The notes under the pieces: generated by a model
Database searches by the model: none
What the model was told of the DNA's origin: nothing
What the model saw: the letters and a program-made list of their open reading frames with translations, nothing else
NCBI RefSeq assembly: GCF_000003815.2
Contig: NC_049980.1
Location: 21,601,617-21,635,161 of the forward strand
Direction of reading: 5' to 3'
DNA length: 33,545 nucleotides
DNA from: Branchiostoma floridae
Lineage: Eukaryota > Chordata > Leptocardii > Amphioxiformes > Branchiostomatidae
Shown here: piece after piece, positions 16,073 through 27,034 of the stretch
How the letters are laid out: every line of letters starts with the position of its first letter
How positions within the stretch are numbered: the stretch's first letter is position 1
Program-made: the position numbers and the translations under genes

Positions 16073-16168
16073 TACACTAACATGTCTAGACCTGTCAGTT
16101 AGCGGTGGTTGGAAGAACATTACTTAACTATAATGTCTCTTATCACGCCAAGGAAATATTGCTTTCAC

Positions 16169-16192
16169 CAAGGAGGTTATATAACCTCCTTG
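16169..16192. mobile_element. Minimal palindromic insertion H2 (24 bp, perfect)
   Basis: CAAGGAGGTTAT followed directly by its reverse complement, no loop. Perfect 7-bp duplications CTTTCAC lie at 16162-16168 and 16193-16199. Confidence 0.85.
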
Positions 16193-16570
16193 CTTTCACT
16201 AATCTAAGAGAATCGTTGCTGACTCACTTTGTATCAACTTATCTGGCGGCATCAGGTTGCTGTACATGTGCGAGCTTTGTGTGTGTTGTCTGCTGTTTCT
16301 CTTAATTTGGGCAAACTATTGCTCAAATAAAGCAGAAAAGTATTAACCTGAAATAATCTCTTTGATATCTAAGCCTTCAATTTAAAAAAAATATATATAT
16401 ATTTCATCTCTTTAATGTCATTAAATACATTGCCAGTAAGAGCTCATATAAACATAGAGCCATTTGCTTATGGGATCCCTTTCACCGCTGAGCTACAAAT
16501 GTATATATACCTTACCCTCCTTCCGGGCCCCAAAATCTACATGTGAATCGCTACTTACAGCGTTACTATT

Positions 16571-16700
16571 TCTCCCCAATCAGAGGTTTTTGCGGTTTTT
16601 GACGTGTTTCTGGGCCTTCTTGTTGGGCTTTACATTCTGTACAGTTGACTTCGTGTCCGCCAGCCAAACAGACATGAAGAAAACAATTCTAATTCTAATA
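16571..16700. mobile_element. Foldback MITE, CTCTCC family, partial copy B
   Basis: TCTCCCCAATCAGAGGTTTTTGCGG, then GACGTGTTTCTGGGCC, TTGGGCTTTACATT and CCAGCCAAACAGACATGAAGAAAACAAT align with the left and middle parts of copy A (15879). The right arm is missing; the sequence passes into another repeat. Confidence 0.65.
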
Positions 16701-16719
16701 AGTCTAATTCCAGATAGAA

Positions 16720-17400
16720 CCCCTGAGAATGCAGGAAATGGCGTCTCAAAGGGTCCATATTTCAAAATTTCTCCGAGCCTCCCGGCCCTCGGCTCTGAAC
16801 ACTGGAACAGGGTAAAATATGTTGCGGAAGCGTTGCCCTCAAAAACTTTACCACTCATACAGATTTCAGTGTCAAGCTTAGTTTCGGGCAAAAAGTACTC
16901 CTAGAATGCAGAAAATGAGGTTTCTCCCTTGCGAAGGCTTGCGCCTTTGGCGCTTACGACGACATTGCGAAAATATGTTAGGGGCGTGAGTTTTCCGGCA
17001 CAAAAAACCTTTTCTCTCTAAGAAAATGTTATATCTGATTTAGCTTCGTCTTACAGCAAAATCTGTCCTTCAAAAGGTAGCAAATGGCGTTTCAGACGGT
17101 CCAGATTTTAAAATTTCTCCGGACTTATATTACAACGTCTCGTGCCTTCCGAGCTCGAATCGAAATGGTAAAATATGTCGGCGGCTCTTGGGGTGGAGGC
17201 CAAAAGCTATAACCAAGGAGCTTTTATCAGGTAAAAGCTCCTTGCTATAACCATGTGTAATTAGATGAAAATGTCAAAATCAACCTAGCTTAGTCGGTCG
17301 GCAAAATTTGCCGAAAAATGCAGGAAATAGAATTTAAGAGGGTCTTGATTTTGAAATTTTCCCGGGGGAGCATACCCCCGGACCCCCCTAGGATGCATCG
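16720..17400. repeat. CCTGCATTTT/CCCCGGACC dispersed repeat array
   Basis: Units restart at about 16725, 16905, 17085 and 17310 with ATGCAGGAAATGG(C)-like text, followed by TCAGA(C)GGGTCCAGATTTTAAA and AATTTCTCC. The last unit ends GGGGGAGCATACCCCCGGACC. Related copies in the other orientation are at 20.1-20.5 and 31.4 kb. Confidence 0.75.
17214..17244. mobile_element. Minimal palindromic insertion H3 (31 bp)
   Basis: Arms CAAGGAGCTTTTA and TAAAAGCTCCTTG around a 5-nt loop, inserted inside the dispersed repeat array. Perfect 7-bp duplications CTATAAC at 17207-17213 and 17245-17251. Confidence 0.85.
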
Positions 17401-17549
17401 CGGCTCCGGCGCTCCATGTGCTGAAACAATAGTTCAATCCCTCCATGAGAAATTTGCTGCCGCCGTCTCTGTGGCGGGCCGGGAACTCTAGATCTGCCTG
17501 TCATGGACATTGTCCCTGTCATTCCTCCAGGTTCCGGGTACCTTTTGCT

Positions 17550-17604
17550 TCTCACAATGTCAATAGTCGGATATTTTCTCACAATGTCAATAGTCGGATA
17601 TTTT
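17550..17604. repeat. 27-bp tandem duplication
   Basis: CTCACAATGTCAATAGTCGG plus ATATTTT occurs twice in immediate succession. Confidence 0.95.
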
Positions 17605-17689
17605 CACCCATTTTCACCCCTACTCTAGCGCTGTATGGATAGGAATGCACGTCAATGTTACGTAAGTGTTATGCGTTGTATTAAACTCC

Positions 17690-17779
17690 TTCTGAATTTA
17701 CCGTTAAGCGTTACCGGGCCTCCTGAATTTACCGTTAAGCGTTACCGGGCCTCCTGAATTCACCGTTAATCGTTACCAA
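17690..17779. repeat. 31-bp tandem repeat, about three copies
   Basis: TCCTGAATTTACCGTTAAGC followed by GTTACCGGGCC is repeated; the third copy has GAATTCACCGTTAATCG. Confidence 0.95.
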
Positions 17780-18580
17780 GATCCCCCCATGCAGACCCTC
17801 ACCTAGGCGAATAGTTGCTCGCTCACTTTTTCTCAAATTACTTCTCAAGGAGCATCAGATCAGGTTGTTGTATGTGAGCTTGATATGTGAGTGTCCGTTG
17901 CTTCCTTACACTTTGGCAAACTATTGACCAATTAAAGCAGAGCTCTAGAGAAGCAAACAAGCTTTCTATTGATATGTAATACAATGAAATTGATGCAGAA
18001 ACAACGGAAATATGATCAATCGAAGTTGATATTCCAAACTTTTTGTGCCGAGTTGAGTACTTACTTAGTTTACATCTTGCTGATACTAAGACAGATATGT
18101 ATTCTGGAATTTCTGGAATGCTGAAAAACGACTTTTAGATTTAAGCGAAAGGAATCAAAACTAGAAAGGTAATATTTGCAAGCAAATACAGAATGGTACC
18201 TTCACATGTTGTAGTCTAACACTGGCAACTGTTTTGTTCATTCTTATTTGAACACGTTTCTAAATGTAGTGACCCAAGCCCCTGTAGATCTGACATTTGC
18301 TACATTATGTAACCGGACACCACATGGTGCCTGCTACTTTACCGGTTACCATGGTGACAGCCGTCTGGTCCAGGTCGTTGACCTTATTTGTGCGGAGAAG
18401 AAGAAACAAAGCAAAAACAGATATGTTCCCTTCTGTGAAGGTAACATAATAATGGCGACGGCAACACAGTCGATATCACCGATCTGGAAATAATTCTATC
18501 AGATACTAGTCTTCATCACACAAATAGCACTTCATATTTTGCCAACTTTTAGCCTATTACTTTTGCTTGACTAAATCGAC
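17780..18580. other. Intergenic, no gene supported
   Basis: A plus-strand ORF from 18248 (81 codons) has no recognisable domain. Otherwise AT-rich, without repeats seen elsewhere in the window. Confidence 0.35.
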
Positions 18581-18689
18581 CCACCTAACATCCAGGTGTG
18601 GGATTCTGTGAGGCTAATGAAACCCGGGACAACGAGATAGTGACACCAAGGAGATTAAAAAAGGAACCTGCAATACAGTCTATAGGTGC

Positions 18690-18850
18690 AGAGGCGGCGG
18701 CACCAATTTTTAGTTGGGGCGGAAATGTTGTATAATCAAACCCCCTACTAGGAGGGCCCGGAGGCAAGCACGTGTCTAATCTAGACCCTCTGAAAGACTA
18801 TTTCCTGTATTTTGATTGACAAGTTTTGCTGGTACATTAAGCTAAGGTTA
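18690..18850. repeat. Copy of the CCTGCATTTT dispersed repeat
   Basis: CCCCCTACTAGGAGGGCCCGG, then CTAGACCCTCTGAAAGACTATTTCCTGTATTTTG and AGTTTTGCTGGTA match the order seen at 20.1-20.5 and 31.4 kb. Confidence 0.65.
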
Positions 18851-19155
18851 GTGGCATTTCTATTAAAGATACACAAAATACACATGGTTTTAGCTTAATA
18901 TATATAATACTAGGGTAACGCCCCAAAAATACAAACTAGGACGATGGTTCATTGTGCAATAGTTGTATCAGTGACAATGTAGGGAAATGTATAGACAACA
19001 AAATGTACAGTCTAATATATACGTTATATCACAACAATTCCAGTTACTACAATACTATAAACTACACTGAGTGCAATCTGCGGGAATAAAGGGAACTATA
19101 ACATACATCAGATTGAGAACTTCTATGCTATTATCGACATAATATTTGTCAAACG

Positions 19156-20010
19156 TTATTTATGAATGGTGCCGTTTCTTTGTTGCATGGCGTGATAATT
19201 GTATTGACCTAGGTGGATAGATATGGAGTCATGACATGATAAAAGTATATTGAAGGTGTCATCACATGTGTGTGGTAGACATACATTGGACTTACATGTG
19301 ATTGATCGCATTAACATCTGTCTCTCTTCATTGTATGTAGGACAAGTCATAATGAAATGATAATCATCTTCAATGCTAGTGTCATCTTGACATGAAGGAC
19401 ATAGTCTCTGATCTGTTGGTATATTATGTTGACGACCTTTATCGATTTCGAGGCAGTGTGCACTTATTCTCAGTTTGGTAATGCTGTTCACAAAATATTT
19501 GTTTTGAATAGATAAGAGGTAGTTTCTATAACGAACTGAGATTTTATTTTAGAATACGCTTTGAGTTTATTGTTCTTTTTTATTTTTTTGTTTCCATTCA
19601 AAGAGGAATGTGTCCTTCATGCGTTCTTTGAATGTGTTTCCAAAATATTTGCGTCAACGGTAGGGTTGAGCCAAATATTTCGGAATCTATGTCGCCTTAG
19701 CATATCTTGAACATGTGCAGCTCAAGCTTTGTGTCCTTCGACAGCTACATCGTGATTTTTTCACAGTTCTAGTCTGTCATTAGACATGTTCTGCAGCCTG
19801 AGCCAATATTTTATCAGATGAGTCTGGGTGTCAATGTATAATGGGAAAGCTCCTAGTTCTCCCCATACCGCGGCGTTGACGGAGCTTCTGGGAACACGGA
19901 GTAGTATTTTGTAGAGAACATATTCTAAGTCGGGAACTTCGTATGATGCTGTTGGTTGCTCTACCGACACGTTTTGGTTTCTTAGTATGTTCGAATTATG
20001 CATTATGTTT
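19156..20010 (-). pseudogene. Degenerate LINE 3' fragment, RT C-terminus
   Basis: Reading the minus strand, 19990-19761 encodes RSSVNAAVWGELGAFPLYID and HLIKYWLRLQNMSNDRLEL, and 19491-19156 encodes LRISAHCLEIDKGRQ followed by LCPSCQDDTSIEDDYHFIMTC. These align in the same order with the C-terminal part of the LINE at 23.8-25.2 kb (RAELGRFPLDLDISVRVIRYW; RISAHPLEIERGR; C-x2-C...VEDETHFMSNC). The sequence between them is frameshifted. A different, related subfamily from the 23.8-kb element. Confidence 0.8.
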
Positions 20011-20089
20011 AGCTTGTCACTGTATTTCTTAAGACATATGAGTATATGGCGGCTGCAGTTAGGATCAGTTTTCCGATACAAATATACAT

Positions 20090-20570
20090 GCATTTTCACC
20101 ATTTCAAGCGCCGAAGGTACGAGCCGTCGCAAGGTAGTTTCGGGGAGTTTTTGAAATTTGCACCATCTGAAACGCCATTTCCTGCATTTTGAGAGACAGA
20201 TTTTGCTCACAGATCAAGCTAAATCTTATGAAATTTCTAGAGAAAAAAAAAACATTTGAGGGCAAAGACATACCGCCCAAACATATTTTCACTACGTGAG
20301 CACCGAAGGCGCAAGCCGTCTGAAGGGCGGATAAACTTTTAAAATCTGGACCCTTTGAAACTTTTCATTTTCTGCATTTCAGGGGCACATTTTGCTTGTA
20401 AACGACGCTCCGGCAGCATATTTCCACCATGTTCAGCGCCGAAGGCGGGAGCCGTCCCAAGGGGGGACTTTAGAAATTTTGAAATCTGGTCCCCCTGAAT
20501 CCCAATTTCCTGCAATTTTAGGGGCAAATTTTGCCGGTAGACTAGATTCAAAAGTGGAAATATCTTTTAT
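20090..20570. repeat. Dispersed repeat array, three units of about 150 bp
   Basis: GCGCCGAAGG(T/C)(A/G)CGAGCCGTC, GCACCGAAGGCGCAAGCCGTC and GCGCCGAAGGCGGGAGCCGTC start successive units near 20108, 20300 and 20436. Each is followed by AAATTTTGAAATCTGG-like text and CCTGCATTT...GGGGCAAATTTTGC. Any ORF through this array is not conserved coding sequence. Confidence 0.8.
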
Positions 20571-20929
20571 TAGCAACAAGCTTTAACACCTTGACAATAC
20601 ATTCGATGAAATTTCAGTTGACCAGATAAATCGGAGAAAGATTAGGAGAATCAAAAGAAGTCGAGAGGTGAAACATGGCACATTTCTGAACTGTTTTTTT
20701 TTTACCATAAAGGACATTGAAATCATCTCTTGATTCGTAGAATCTTCTGACATCAATGATACATTAGTCTGTCAACTTTGCGGTGCGTGTTACAGTGCCT
20801 TACAGTGAACATTTGTCATCTTGTAACAATCAGGTATATCATCAACAGCGTAATCCTTTACCGCAGGTTTACATTCTTAGTTATGTTATATGTATCGGTG
20901 ATATATGACGCTAGGGCCAATCTTATAGC

Positions 20930-20993
20930 GCTTACTTAATCTCCAAGCAGATTCCTCCGGTGGCATAAGACAGTAACATAAGCTGGCCGTCTC
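20930..20993. repeat. Short repeat shared with 28.93 kb
   Basis: The reverse complement reads CTTATGCCACCGGAGGAATC, then TGCTTGGAGATTA, closely matching CTTATGGCACCGTAGGATCTGCTTGGAGATTA near 28930-28962. The N gap at 20994 truncates it. Confidence 0.6.
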
Positions 20994-21093
20994 NNNNNNN
21001 NNNNNNNNNNNNNNNNNNNNNNNNNNNNNNNNNNNNNNNNNNNNNNNNNNNNNNNNNNNNNNNNNNNNNNNNNNNNNNNNNNNNNNNNNNNNN
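20994..21093. other. Assembly gap (N run)
   Basis: One hundred N between repeat fragments. Confidence 0.99.
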
Positions 21094-21117
21094 TACCTCT
21101 CAGATATCACGACCACC

Positions 21118-21706
21118 GCAGGTCCATAAAATGAGATATAAAAAATTGAAGTTTTGCTGCAGTACCTTGGGAAGCCACTAGGGGTCCATTATCGAACATG
21201 ACCTTCATTGTTCTCACCCCTACCACATACCTGACCCCTATCATACAAAGTGGGATTGAGGGAGGAAGAGGAAGTTAAAGTAAACAGACTCCGAGAGGCG
21301 TATAGATAAAGAGGATGAGAAATTGTATCTCTACTCCACCTCTGTTAAGGTTGCCCTGACGCCTGGTACAATTTGCAAGTCTCAAGGGACTGTTTCTTGC
21401 CTGAGATCTTTGAATCTTTGAAAATTAAGATAATACGTCAGTACTGGCTGGTATTGTCCGCACTAAGGCTAGATGAATAGATTTTGGGCCCCCTAGTAAG
21501 TCAAGCGCATAACAGTTACAGGAGCACTTAAAATTTCATGGAGGTATGAGGTTGCCGAATTTAGTTGATAAGAATTTGTGTGACTTTATCCAATTACCAT
21601 TAAATTATAAGTAATGAATAGCATATTTAAGTCTAAAGACCTTATTTACATAACCAACCTGGTTCATTTGGCAAAGGTATGATTTCGTGGAACTCTAATT
21701 TTATTA
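21118..21706. repeat. Inverted partner of the 3.6-4.65 kb repeat
   Basis: 21118-21250 is the reverse complement of the 3590-3720 type (GTACTGCAG, CCCTAG, AAGGTCA, TAGGGGT), while 21655-21706 (GGTTCATTTGGCAAAGGTATG then TTTCGTGGAACTCTA) repeats 4600-4652 in direct orientation. Confidence 0.7.
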
Positions 21707-21707
21707 T

Positions 21708-22260
21708 ATGGATAACATCCGCGCGCGCATCAATATCAACCGTGCTTTAGATCGTACAAAGCAGCTGCAAAAAGAGCAAATATATGACGTAGATAAGAAT
21801 ACATACTTTGGAAAACACTTACTAATGTCAACGTCAATTTTCTGGTCAGAGGAGAGAAAGAATATCATCCTGATTGAGCTTACTGTCCCGTGGGAGGAAA
21901 AGATGTGAAGAAGCACACGAGAGAAAAGAGAGCTAGTACAGTACCAGGACCTGCTATGTACAGTGTTGTAAAGAGAAAGGATGTCAGGCCTGGTTATTCC
22001 CGCAAGAAGTGGGGTATAGACTGTAGAGGCATCCCAGCCTAGTCGGCTTGGAAGTTATTGACAGTGCTTAGATTAATAAGAGGAAGAGCTAGGGAGGATG
22101 CAGTGCGCAGAATAGCCGGGGAAGCGGCAGCGGGGGCTGCTTCATGTTTTAGGAGAGAGGAAGTAGGCTGGAAGCCGGGAGGAGCGGACGAGTAGCGGAT
22201 TGGCCACCACTGCTGGACCCGACAGCGAGAGGATGTAACCCTGGTAACGGATGAGGGTCA
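21708..22260 (+). pseudogene. Decayed transposon-associated ORF fragment (ELTVPWEE type)
   Basis: The first 66 codons read IFWSEERKNIILIELTVPWE, followed after a stop by EEAHERKRELVQYQDLL, then in shifting frames a CRGFPAQS-like stretch, an Ala-rich helix (AGEAAAGA...) and RREEVGW-like text, ending TAGPDSERM. I recall this order ('IELTVPWEExxEEAHERK...YxDL...GCRGF...') from repeat-associated proteins in many aquatic animal genomes; function unknown. Several stops and frameshifts make it a dead copy. Confidence 0.55.
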
Positions 22261-22268
22261 GAATTTTA

Positions 22269-22473
22269 CTCTCCAGGCAGAGGTTAGGCTCCTGCTGGTT
22301 CATTTTTTTAAACGTTTTTTAGTCGTTTTTATCGGGCTTTCTATTTTGTATTGTATCTATGTATGGTCAAAACCTATTTGGCTTGCGGACTTGCAAAAAA
22401 CATGACAGAATACAAAGCCCGATAAAAACAACTAAGAAAACGTCACAAAATAGCCCAACCTCCGCTTGGAGAG
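22269..22473. mobile_element. Foldback MITE, CTCTCC family, copy C
   Basis: CTCTCCAGGCAGAGGTTAGG ... CCTCCGCTTGGAGAG, with arms pairing for roughly 80 bp each (AGTCGTTTTTATCGGGCTTT versus AAAGCCCGATAAAAACAACT). TA at 22267-22268 and 22474-22475. Confidence 0.85.
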
Positions 22474-22502
22474 TACGAAACATCCGGTTGTCCGACAGTT
22501 GA

Positions 22503-22556
22503 TGACGTCAGTGACCTCCGCGGCCATGCAGGCGACAGCACTGCAATCAGCTGCAG
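22503..22556 (+). promoter_or_regulatory. CRE palindrome and possible short first exon
   Basis: TGACGTCA at 22503-22510 is followed by CCGCGGCC and an ATG at 22526 that opens MQATALQSAA and runs into CTGCAG|GTGAGT (donor GT at 22557-22558). It looks like a CpG-containing promoter with a tiny coding first exon, but no downstream exon was identified. Confidence 0.25.
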
Positions 22557-22669
22557 GTGAGTGGAGTTATGATGGAATCTAATCTTTGGTATATTTACCA
22601 ACAGGTCAAAGACGAAAATTTGAAAAAAGAAATGAAGAATCTAATGTAACGGTATTCAATATGTTTGGT

Positions 22670-23520
22670 AATATGTTCAACCTTCTATACCACTGAGATG
22701 ATAATGATAAGAAACTTTTGTATAAAATGGAAACTTGATGTTAACTTAAAGAAAACAAAAGTCACTATCTTCACAAATACGGCCGTTCCTTCCCGAAACA
22801 AACATTCTCATTTGGGCAAGAAAAGTTGGAAATGGTTCATTCCTATTGCTATTTAGGCCTGAATATAACTTTTTCAGGCAGATCCCTAGCAAAAAAAAAA
22901 AAAAACTGTCACCCAAAGCACGTAAAGCTATGTACAGTCTGAAATCCCTTATCCGTTCACAAGTATACCCAAACCTTCTGTCATAATTTGAGTTTAGATT
23001 CGGGTAAGTTAAGGTTTTATAAGTCTTATAAGATAGCATATACTATGAAAAATATCTAGAACTAGATGAATCCGATCTACGCTGTTAGAATTAGTGCCCA
23101 CCTCCTTGAAATAGAATAAGGGCAAAGAAGTTAAATGTGTGCGAAAGGACTTGTAAATACAGTCAAACCTGTCTATAGCGGCCACTCAAGGGACCGGACA
23201 AATTTGGCCACTCTAGACAGGTGGCCTCTGTAAAGAGGTGGTAACTTGTAGATAAAATACCCAAGGGACCGACAAAAAGTGGCCACTATGGACAGGTGGT
23301 CCCTCTGTAGAGGTGGCCCCTAATACAGGTTTGACTGTACTAATATGTTGTATATGGTAGAAGACGAAACACATTTTATTTCGACATGTCCCTTCTACGA
23401 TCAACAAAGAAAAGAAGCTGTTCAAAGATCTAGACACTGTGAGTCACTAAATTCCATCCTAATCTTTCTACGCTTATAGACAGAAAGAAAACAAAACCCA
23501 CATATTTTAGGTGGGTTCAT
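22670..23520 (+). pseudogene. Degenerate plus-strand LINE relic (RT and C-terminal segments)
   Basis: 22670-22710 resembles the LLYADD region with a stop; 22716-22850 reads FCIKWKLDVNLKKTKVTIF and then SRNKHSHLGKK, matching FCKKWKLQVNLKKTKVMIF in the minus-strand LINE. 22921-22950 matches KARKAMYSLKSLIRS. 23000-23520 contains KYLELD, SAHLLEIE and, after the MITE, VEDETHF-like and DRKKTKPTYF-like text. Multiple stops and deletions. The relic is split by the MITE at 23160-23337. Confidence 0.82.
23160..23337. mobile_element. MITE, CAGTCAAACCTGT family, copy 3 (short)
   Basis: CAGTCAAACCTGTCTATAGC ... CTAATACAGGTTTGACTG, flanked by TA (23158-23159 and 23338-23339), 178 bp, inverted relative to the other two copies. 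It lies within the LINE relic, so it inserted later. Confidence 0.9.
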
Positions 23521-23563
23521 TTTAGCCTCCCTAGCAGGCTCTCTGAGGTCTTTTTTTGCTCAT

Positions 23564-23681
23564 AATACACGTTTGTTGGCCATTTCTTTTTGTGCTGGGT
23601 CGCTGATTAAGGACGGCAGTCAGATAAGGCCAGCAATCAGCGACCCAGTACAAAAAGAAATGGCCAGCAAAAGTGTATATT
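23564..23681. mobile_element. Foldback element, 45-bp arms
   Basis: AATACACGTTTGTTGGCCAT, then TTCTTTTTGTGCTGGGTCGC and TGATT, is mirrored by the reverse complement at 23635-23681 with a few mismatches; loop about 26 bp. It lies between the 3' ends of the two converging LINE copies. Confidence 0.8.
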
Positions 23682-23684
23682 AGA

Positions 23685-23745
23685 ATAATAAGTTTATTGC
23701 AAATTCTTGCCCGTGGGCTAATTGCAGTTAACATAAAAAGATTCA
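23685..23745 (-). repeat. LINE 3' tail
   Basis: TTTATTGCAAATTCTTGCCC, then GTGGGCTAATTGCA, recurs at 27970-28005 and 31989-32024. It is the conserved 3' terminal segment of this LINE family, read on the minus strand here. Confidence 0.75.
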
Positions 23746-23818
23746 AACAATGTAAGATACAACATCACAAGTGTCTACTCTAGTCTAAAGGTAGTAAAAT
23801 CTAACTCTAGATCCTGGG

Positions 23819-25325
23819 TTATTGGGTTCGACTCCTTTTTCGAAGACAGTGGAAGACGAAAGATCCCACCTTTTCTATTATGTGTGGGTTTTGTGATGTT
23901 AGCAGGAGAACTGATTTCTTTTTGTCAGTGAATGTGAGGAAGTTTGGGTGGAATTTGATGGTCTCTTCGAACAGCTCTTTTCTTTCTTGATTATAGAGAG
24001 AGCAGTTTGACATAAAATGTGTTTCGTCTTCCACCACGTTTGACGTACACTGTTTGCACATTCTTTCACACACGGATAGCCTCTTGTACCGCCCTCTCTC
24101 AATTTCGAGAGGGTGGGCACTAATTCTAATTTTGCTGATTGCCGAGCGTAAATCAAAATTATCTAATTCTAAGTATTTTTCCATAGTATGTGCTGTTTTA
24201 CAGGTCTTATAAAACCTTAGCTTACCAGTATCTATACTCAAGTTATGGCGAGAGGTTTGGATAAACATATCAGAGATTCTAGATCTTATCATTGTACATA
24301 TAGATCTGATATCACTAAGTGAGTTACATGAATACAAAAGGTAGGAGTGGCCACTACCATCTAAAATTTCTTTCACTCGTTGTAATAAAGTTCTTCTACG
24401 ACTATTAGAAATAGATTTGTATTGATACAAAAGGGCATCAGCTTGTAATAAATGTCTATGGGGATCCATTTGTAATAAGCGTAGCCAGTAACGAATAACA
24501 CGCACAGATATATCTAAGTCTAAAGGAAATCTGCCAAGCTCTGCTCTAGAAGCTAAATTGCTACAATTTCTGGAAACTCCAAGTATATTCTTACAAAAGC
24601 GGTGATGCGAAATTTCAATTGGGGAGTTGTCATTAATAGACTCTGTGCCCCAAATTTCACACCCATATAGGAGAATTGGCTTTATGCAAGAATCAAATAT
24701 TTTTAGCAAGCACTTTGGCGAGACAGATGAGCGAATGAGAGATTTCAAACTATACATAGCTTTACGAGCTTTGAGTGAAAGTTGTTTTTTGGTCAGGGAG
24801 AAACTTCCCGACGATGTAATAGTCAGGCCTAGATAGCAGTAAGAAGGTACTATATCCAGGGTATCTTGATCAAATACGAATGTTTGGTTTCGGAAGGATC
24901 GGCCAGATTTGTTGAAAATCATAACTTTAGTTTTCTTAAGATTAACTTGGAGTTTCCATTTCTTGCAGAAGGCACTTAATCTGTTGAGCGCACATTGCAA
25001 CCCTTTATCTGATTCAGAAAATATAACCACATCGTCTGCGTATAACAAGCACGATACAAATAAATTATGTAGAGATGGTGGTTCACATTCGGCATTATCA
25101 AGTACATGAACGAGGTCATTAATGAATAGGTTGAACAATGTAGGACTTAAATTGCAGCCTTGTCTAACGCCTTTTTTGGTTACAAATGGAGGCGTTAGAC
25201 CGGACTCGGTTTTTACACACGTCTGGGGTTTAGTGTACATACATTTAATTAGCTTGTAAAAGTTACCCCCTATTCCCGAGTTTAGCAGTTTGAAACGAAG
25301 ACCCTCTCTCCAAACGGAGTCGAAG
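23819..25325 (-). pseudogene. LINE reverse transcriptase, C-terminal half (same element as 25330-27034)
   Basis: Residues in order are KKGVRQGCNLSPTLFNLFIN (RT block 4), LLYADDVVIF (catalytic YADD at plus 25042-25031), FCKKWKLQVNLKKTKVMIF, YCYLGLTI, a thumb-like region, RVIRYWLRLLQ, and a C-terminal ERMCKQC...VEDETHFMSNC zinc-knuckle-like segment. This is an APE-type non-LTR retrotransposon pol. The frame is open for 473 codons from the Met at 25240 and can be read up to the frameshift near 25330. No RNase H domain is evident. Clade not assigned. Confidence 0.92.
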
Positions 25326-27034
25326 GCTTTTTAAAATCGATAAAACATGAATAAATGCGTTTGTTTTCGGAAAGGTGTTTACTTAACAGCGAGTCCAGGA
25401 CAAATAAGTTATCATTCGTGCCAAATTCTTTTCTAATGCCGGCTTGGTTTGGGGAGATTAGATTATTTTCGTCTAGAAATGTGGTTAGGCGCGTGTTTAG
25501 TATTGATGTAAATAGCTTGGCAAGACAACTAGTGACTGAAATTCCTCTGTAGTTGCCGGGGTCGTCTTTTGCCCCGCCTTTATGAATGGCAACAATGTGG
25601 CTGGTACACCAGTCTTGGGGAAAGTAACCAGAAGACAAGAATAAGTTAAAAAGTTTCGATAGCGGTTCTATGAGAATATGTGACGAACATTTTAACATCT
25701 CATTACGAATGAGGTCACCACCTGAAGCTTTCCCGTTTTTCAGGTTAGAGATAGCTTGTTTAATTTCGTCTTTATTAATTGGTTCATCCAATGAATTACA
25801 ATGTGTATTTTGAAGCTTGTCTTCTAGATTCAATATATCTCTTTGTATTTGAATTTCGAAAGCATTAGGTAACTTAGGCAGGTTAGTGTTGGAATCCTCG
25901 CCGAAAAGGCTACTAAAATGGGAATGTAGACTTTCGTCGGAGATTATTTCATGGTTGCGTGTTTGATCTTTAGATTTGTATTCTTTTAATAATGACCAAA
26001 ATGCTGAAGGGTTGGCCCCCGAGAATGAGTTCAGTTGGTTTAAGATATTGTTTTTGTAGTCTTTCTTTGTTCTGCGGATAAGTCTAGTGTACTGTTTTTT
26101 CTGGATAAAGTAGGAGCCCCTTATATAAGGGTCTCTGGGATTTTTAGATAGTAATTTGCAGATATTTTGTAGTTTGATTTTAGCTGAAGCGCAAGTCTGG
26201 TTAAACCATTTTTTCTTATTTAGTTGTTTCGGGCAGCGCTGTCTTTTTGCTTTAGTGCAGCGTATGGACAGGGACTTTTGACCGGCTTCCTGCATTGGCG
26301 TGACAAAGTCATGAAGTGCTAGCTCTAACGACTCTGGAGTTGGTTCGTAGCTTTTGCGAATGAAAGAACTCATGCTAGATGAAAATGCTGTCGAATTAAG
26401 CGTTTCCATAAATTTTTCTTTTGAGTCAGTGCTCCAGACAAATTTGCGGTAAGGACTGGTTCTGAGTTTAGTTTTCTTCTTTTGGTAAGCTAAGGGGTTT
26501 CCTTCTATGATTAGAGAAAGTTTGCAGTGGTCGGATAATGGTGATAGTGAATGCACATGGAAGAAGGGAGATTTGCGGAGAACAATAGATTCACTCGCCA
26601 GTATATAGTCCACTACACTGCAGCCCTTAGGCTGGAAACAGGTGGGTTTGCCGAGTAGATCGCCTGGTGTTCTTCCGTTCAGTATTCTGATTTTACTTGT
26701 AATGCAAAGGTCAATTAGGTTTTTACCGAAAACTGTTGGTTGCCCTTCATCCATGTTGTTTCTGGGAAGGGGGTGGTCAAAATCGTAGTTCGTAGGAAGA
26801 ATTTGCATGTCTAAAGGGGCGTCGTTTACAATATAGTCTGGTAACGTCCCTACTCGGGTGTTGAAATCGCCGCCAACTAGTATATCTCCAAGGTCGCTAA
26901 AATATGCAATCTCTTCCTCGAGTATATCAAACATATCGTATGTTCTGTTGGAATGAATGGTAGAGCCTTTCGGACTGATATATACAGACGCTAAATATAT
27001 ATCCTTGTCGTGGTTGAATAATTGTCTGTCTATT
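25282..27034 (-). pseudogene. LINE endonuclease and RT N-terminal half, frameshifted
   Basis: From the N gap, DKDIYLASVYISPKGSTIHS, then DILVGGDFNTRVG (APE endonuclease catalytic block, plus about 26876-26850), GCSVVDYILASES and LSDHCKLSLII (terminal Asp-His block). The RT fingers follow: KDEIKQAISNLKNGKASGGD, WCTSHIVAIHKGG, NYRGISVTSCLAKLFTSILN and IYSCFIDFKK. Right after FIDFKK the frame shifts at a short homopolymer (about 25328-25336), and the C-terminal half continues in another frame. Apart from this and the gap at 27035-27380 the ORF is intact, implying a fairly recent copy. Confidence 0.92.

Noticed and set aside
18248-18493. 81-codon plus-strand ORF
   Set aside because: No motif and no flanking splice structure; within the size expected by chance.
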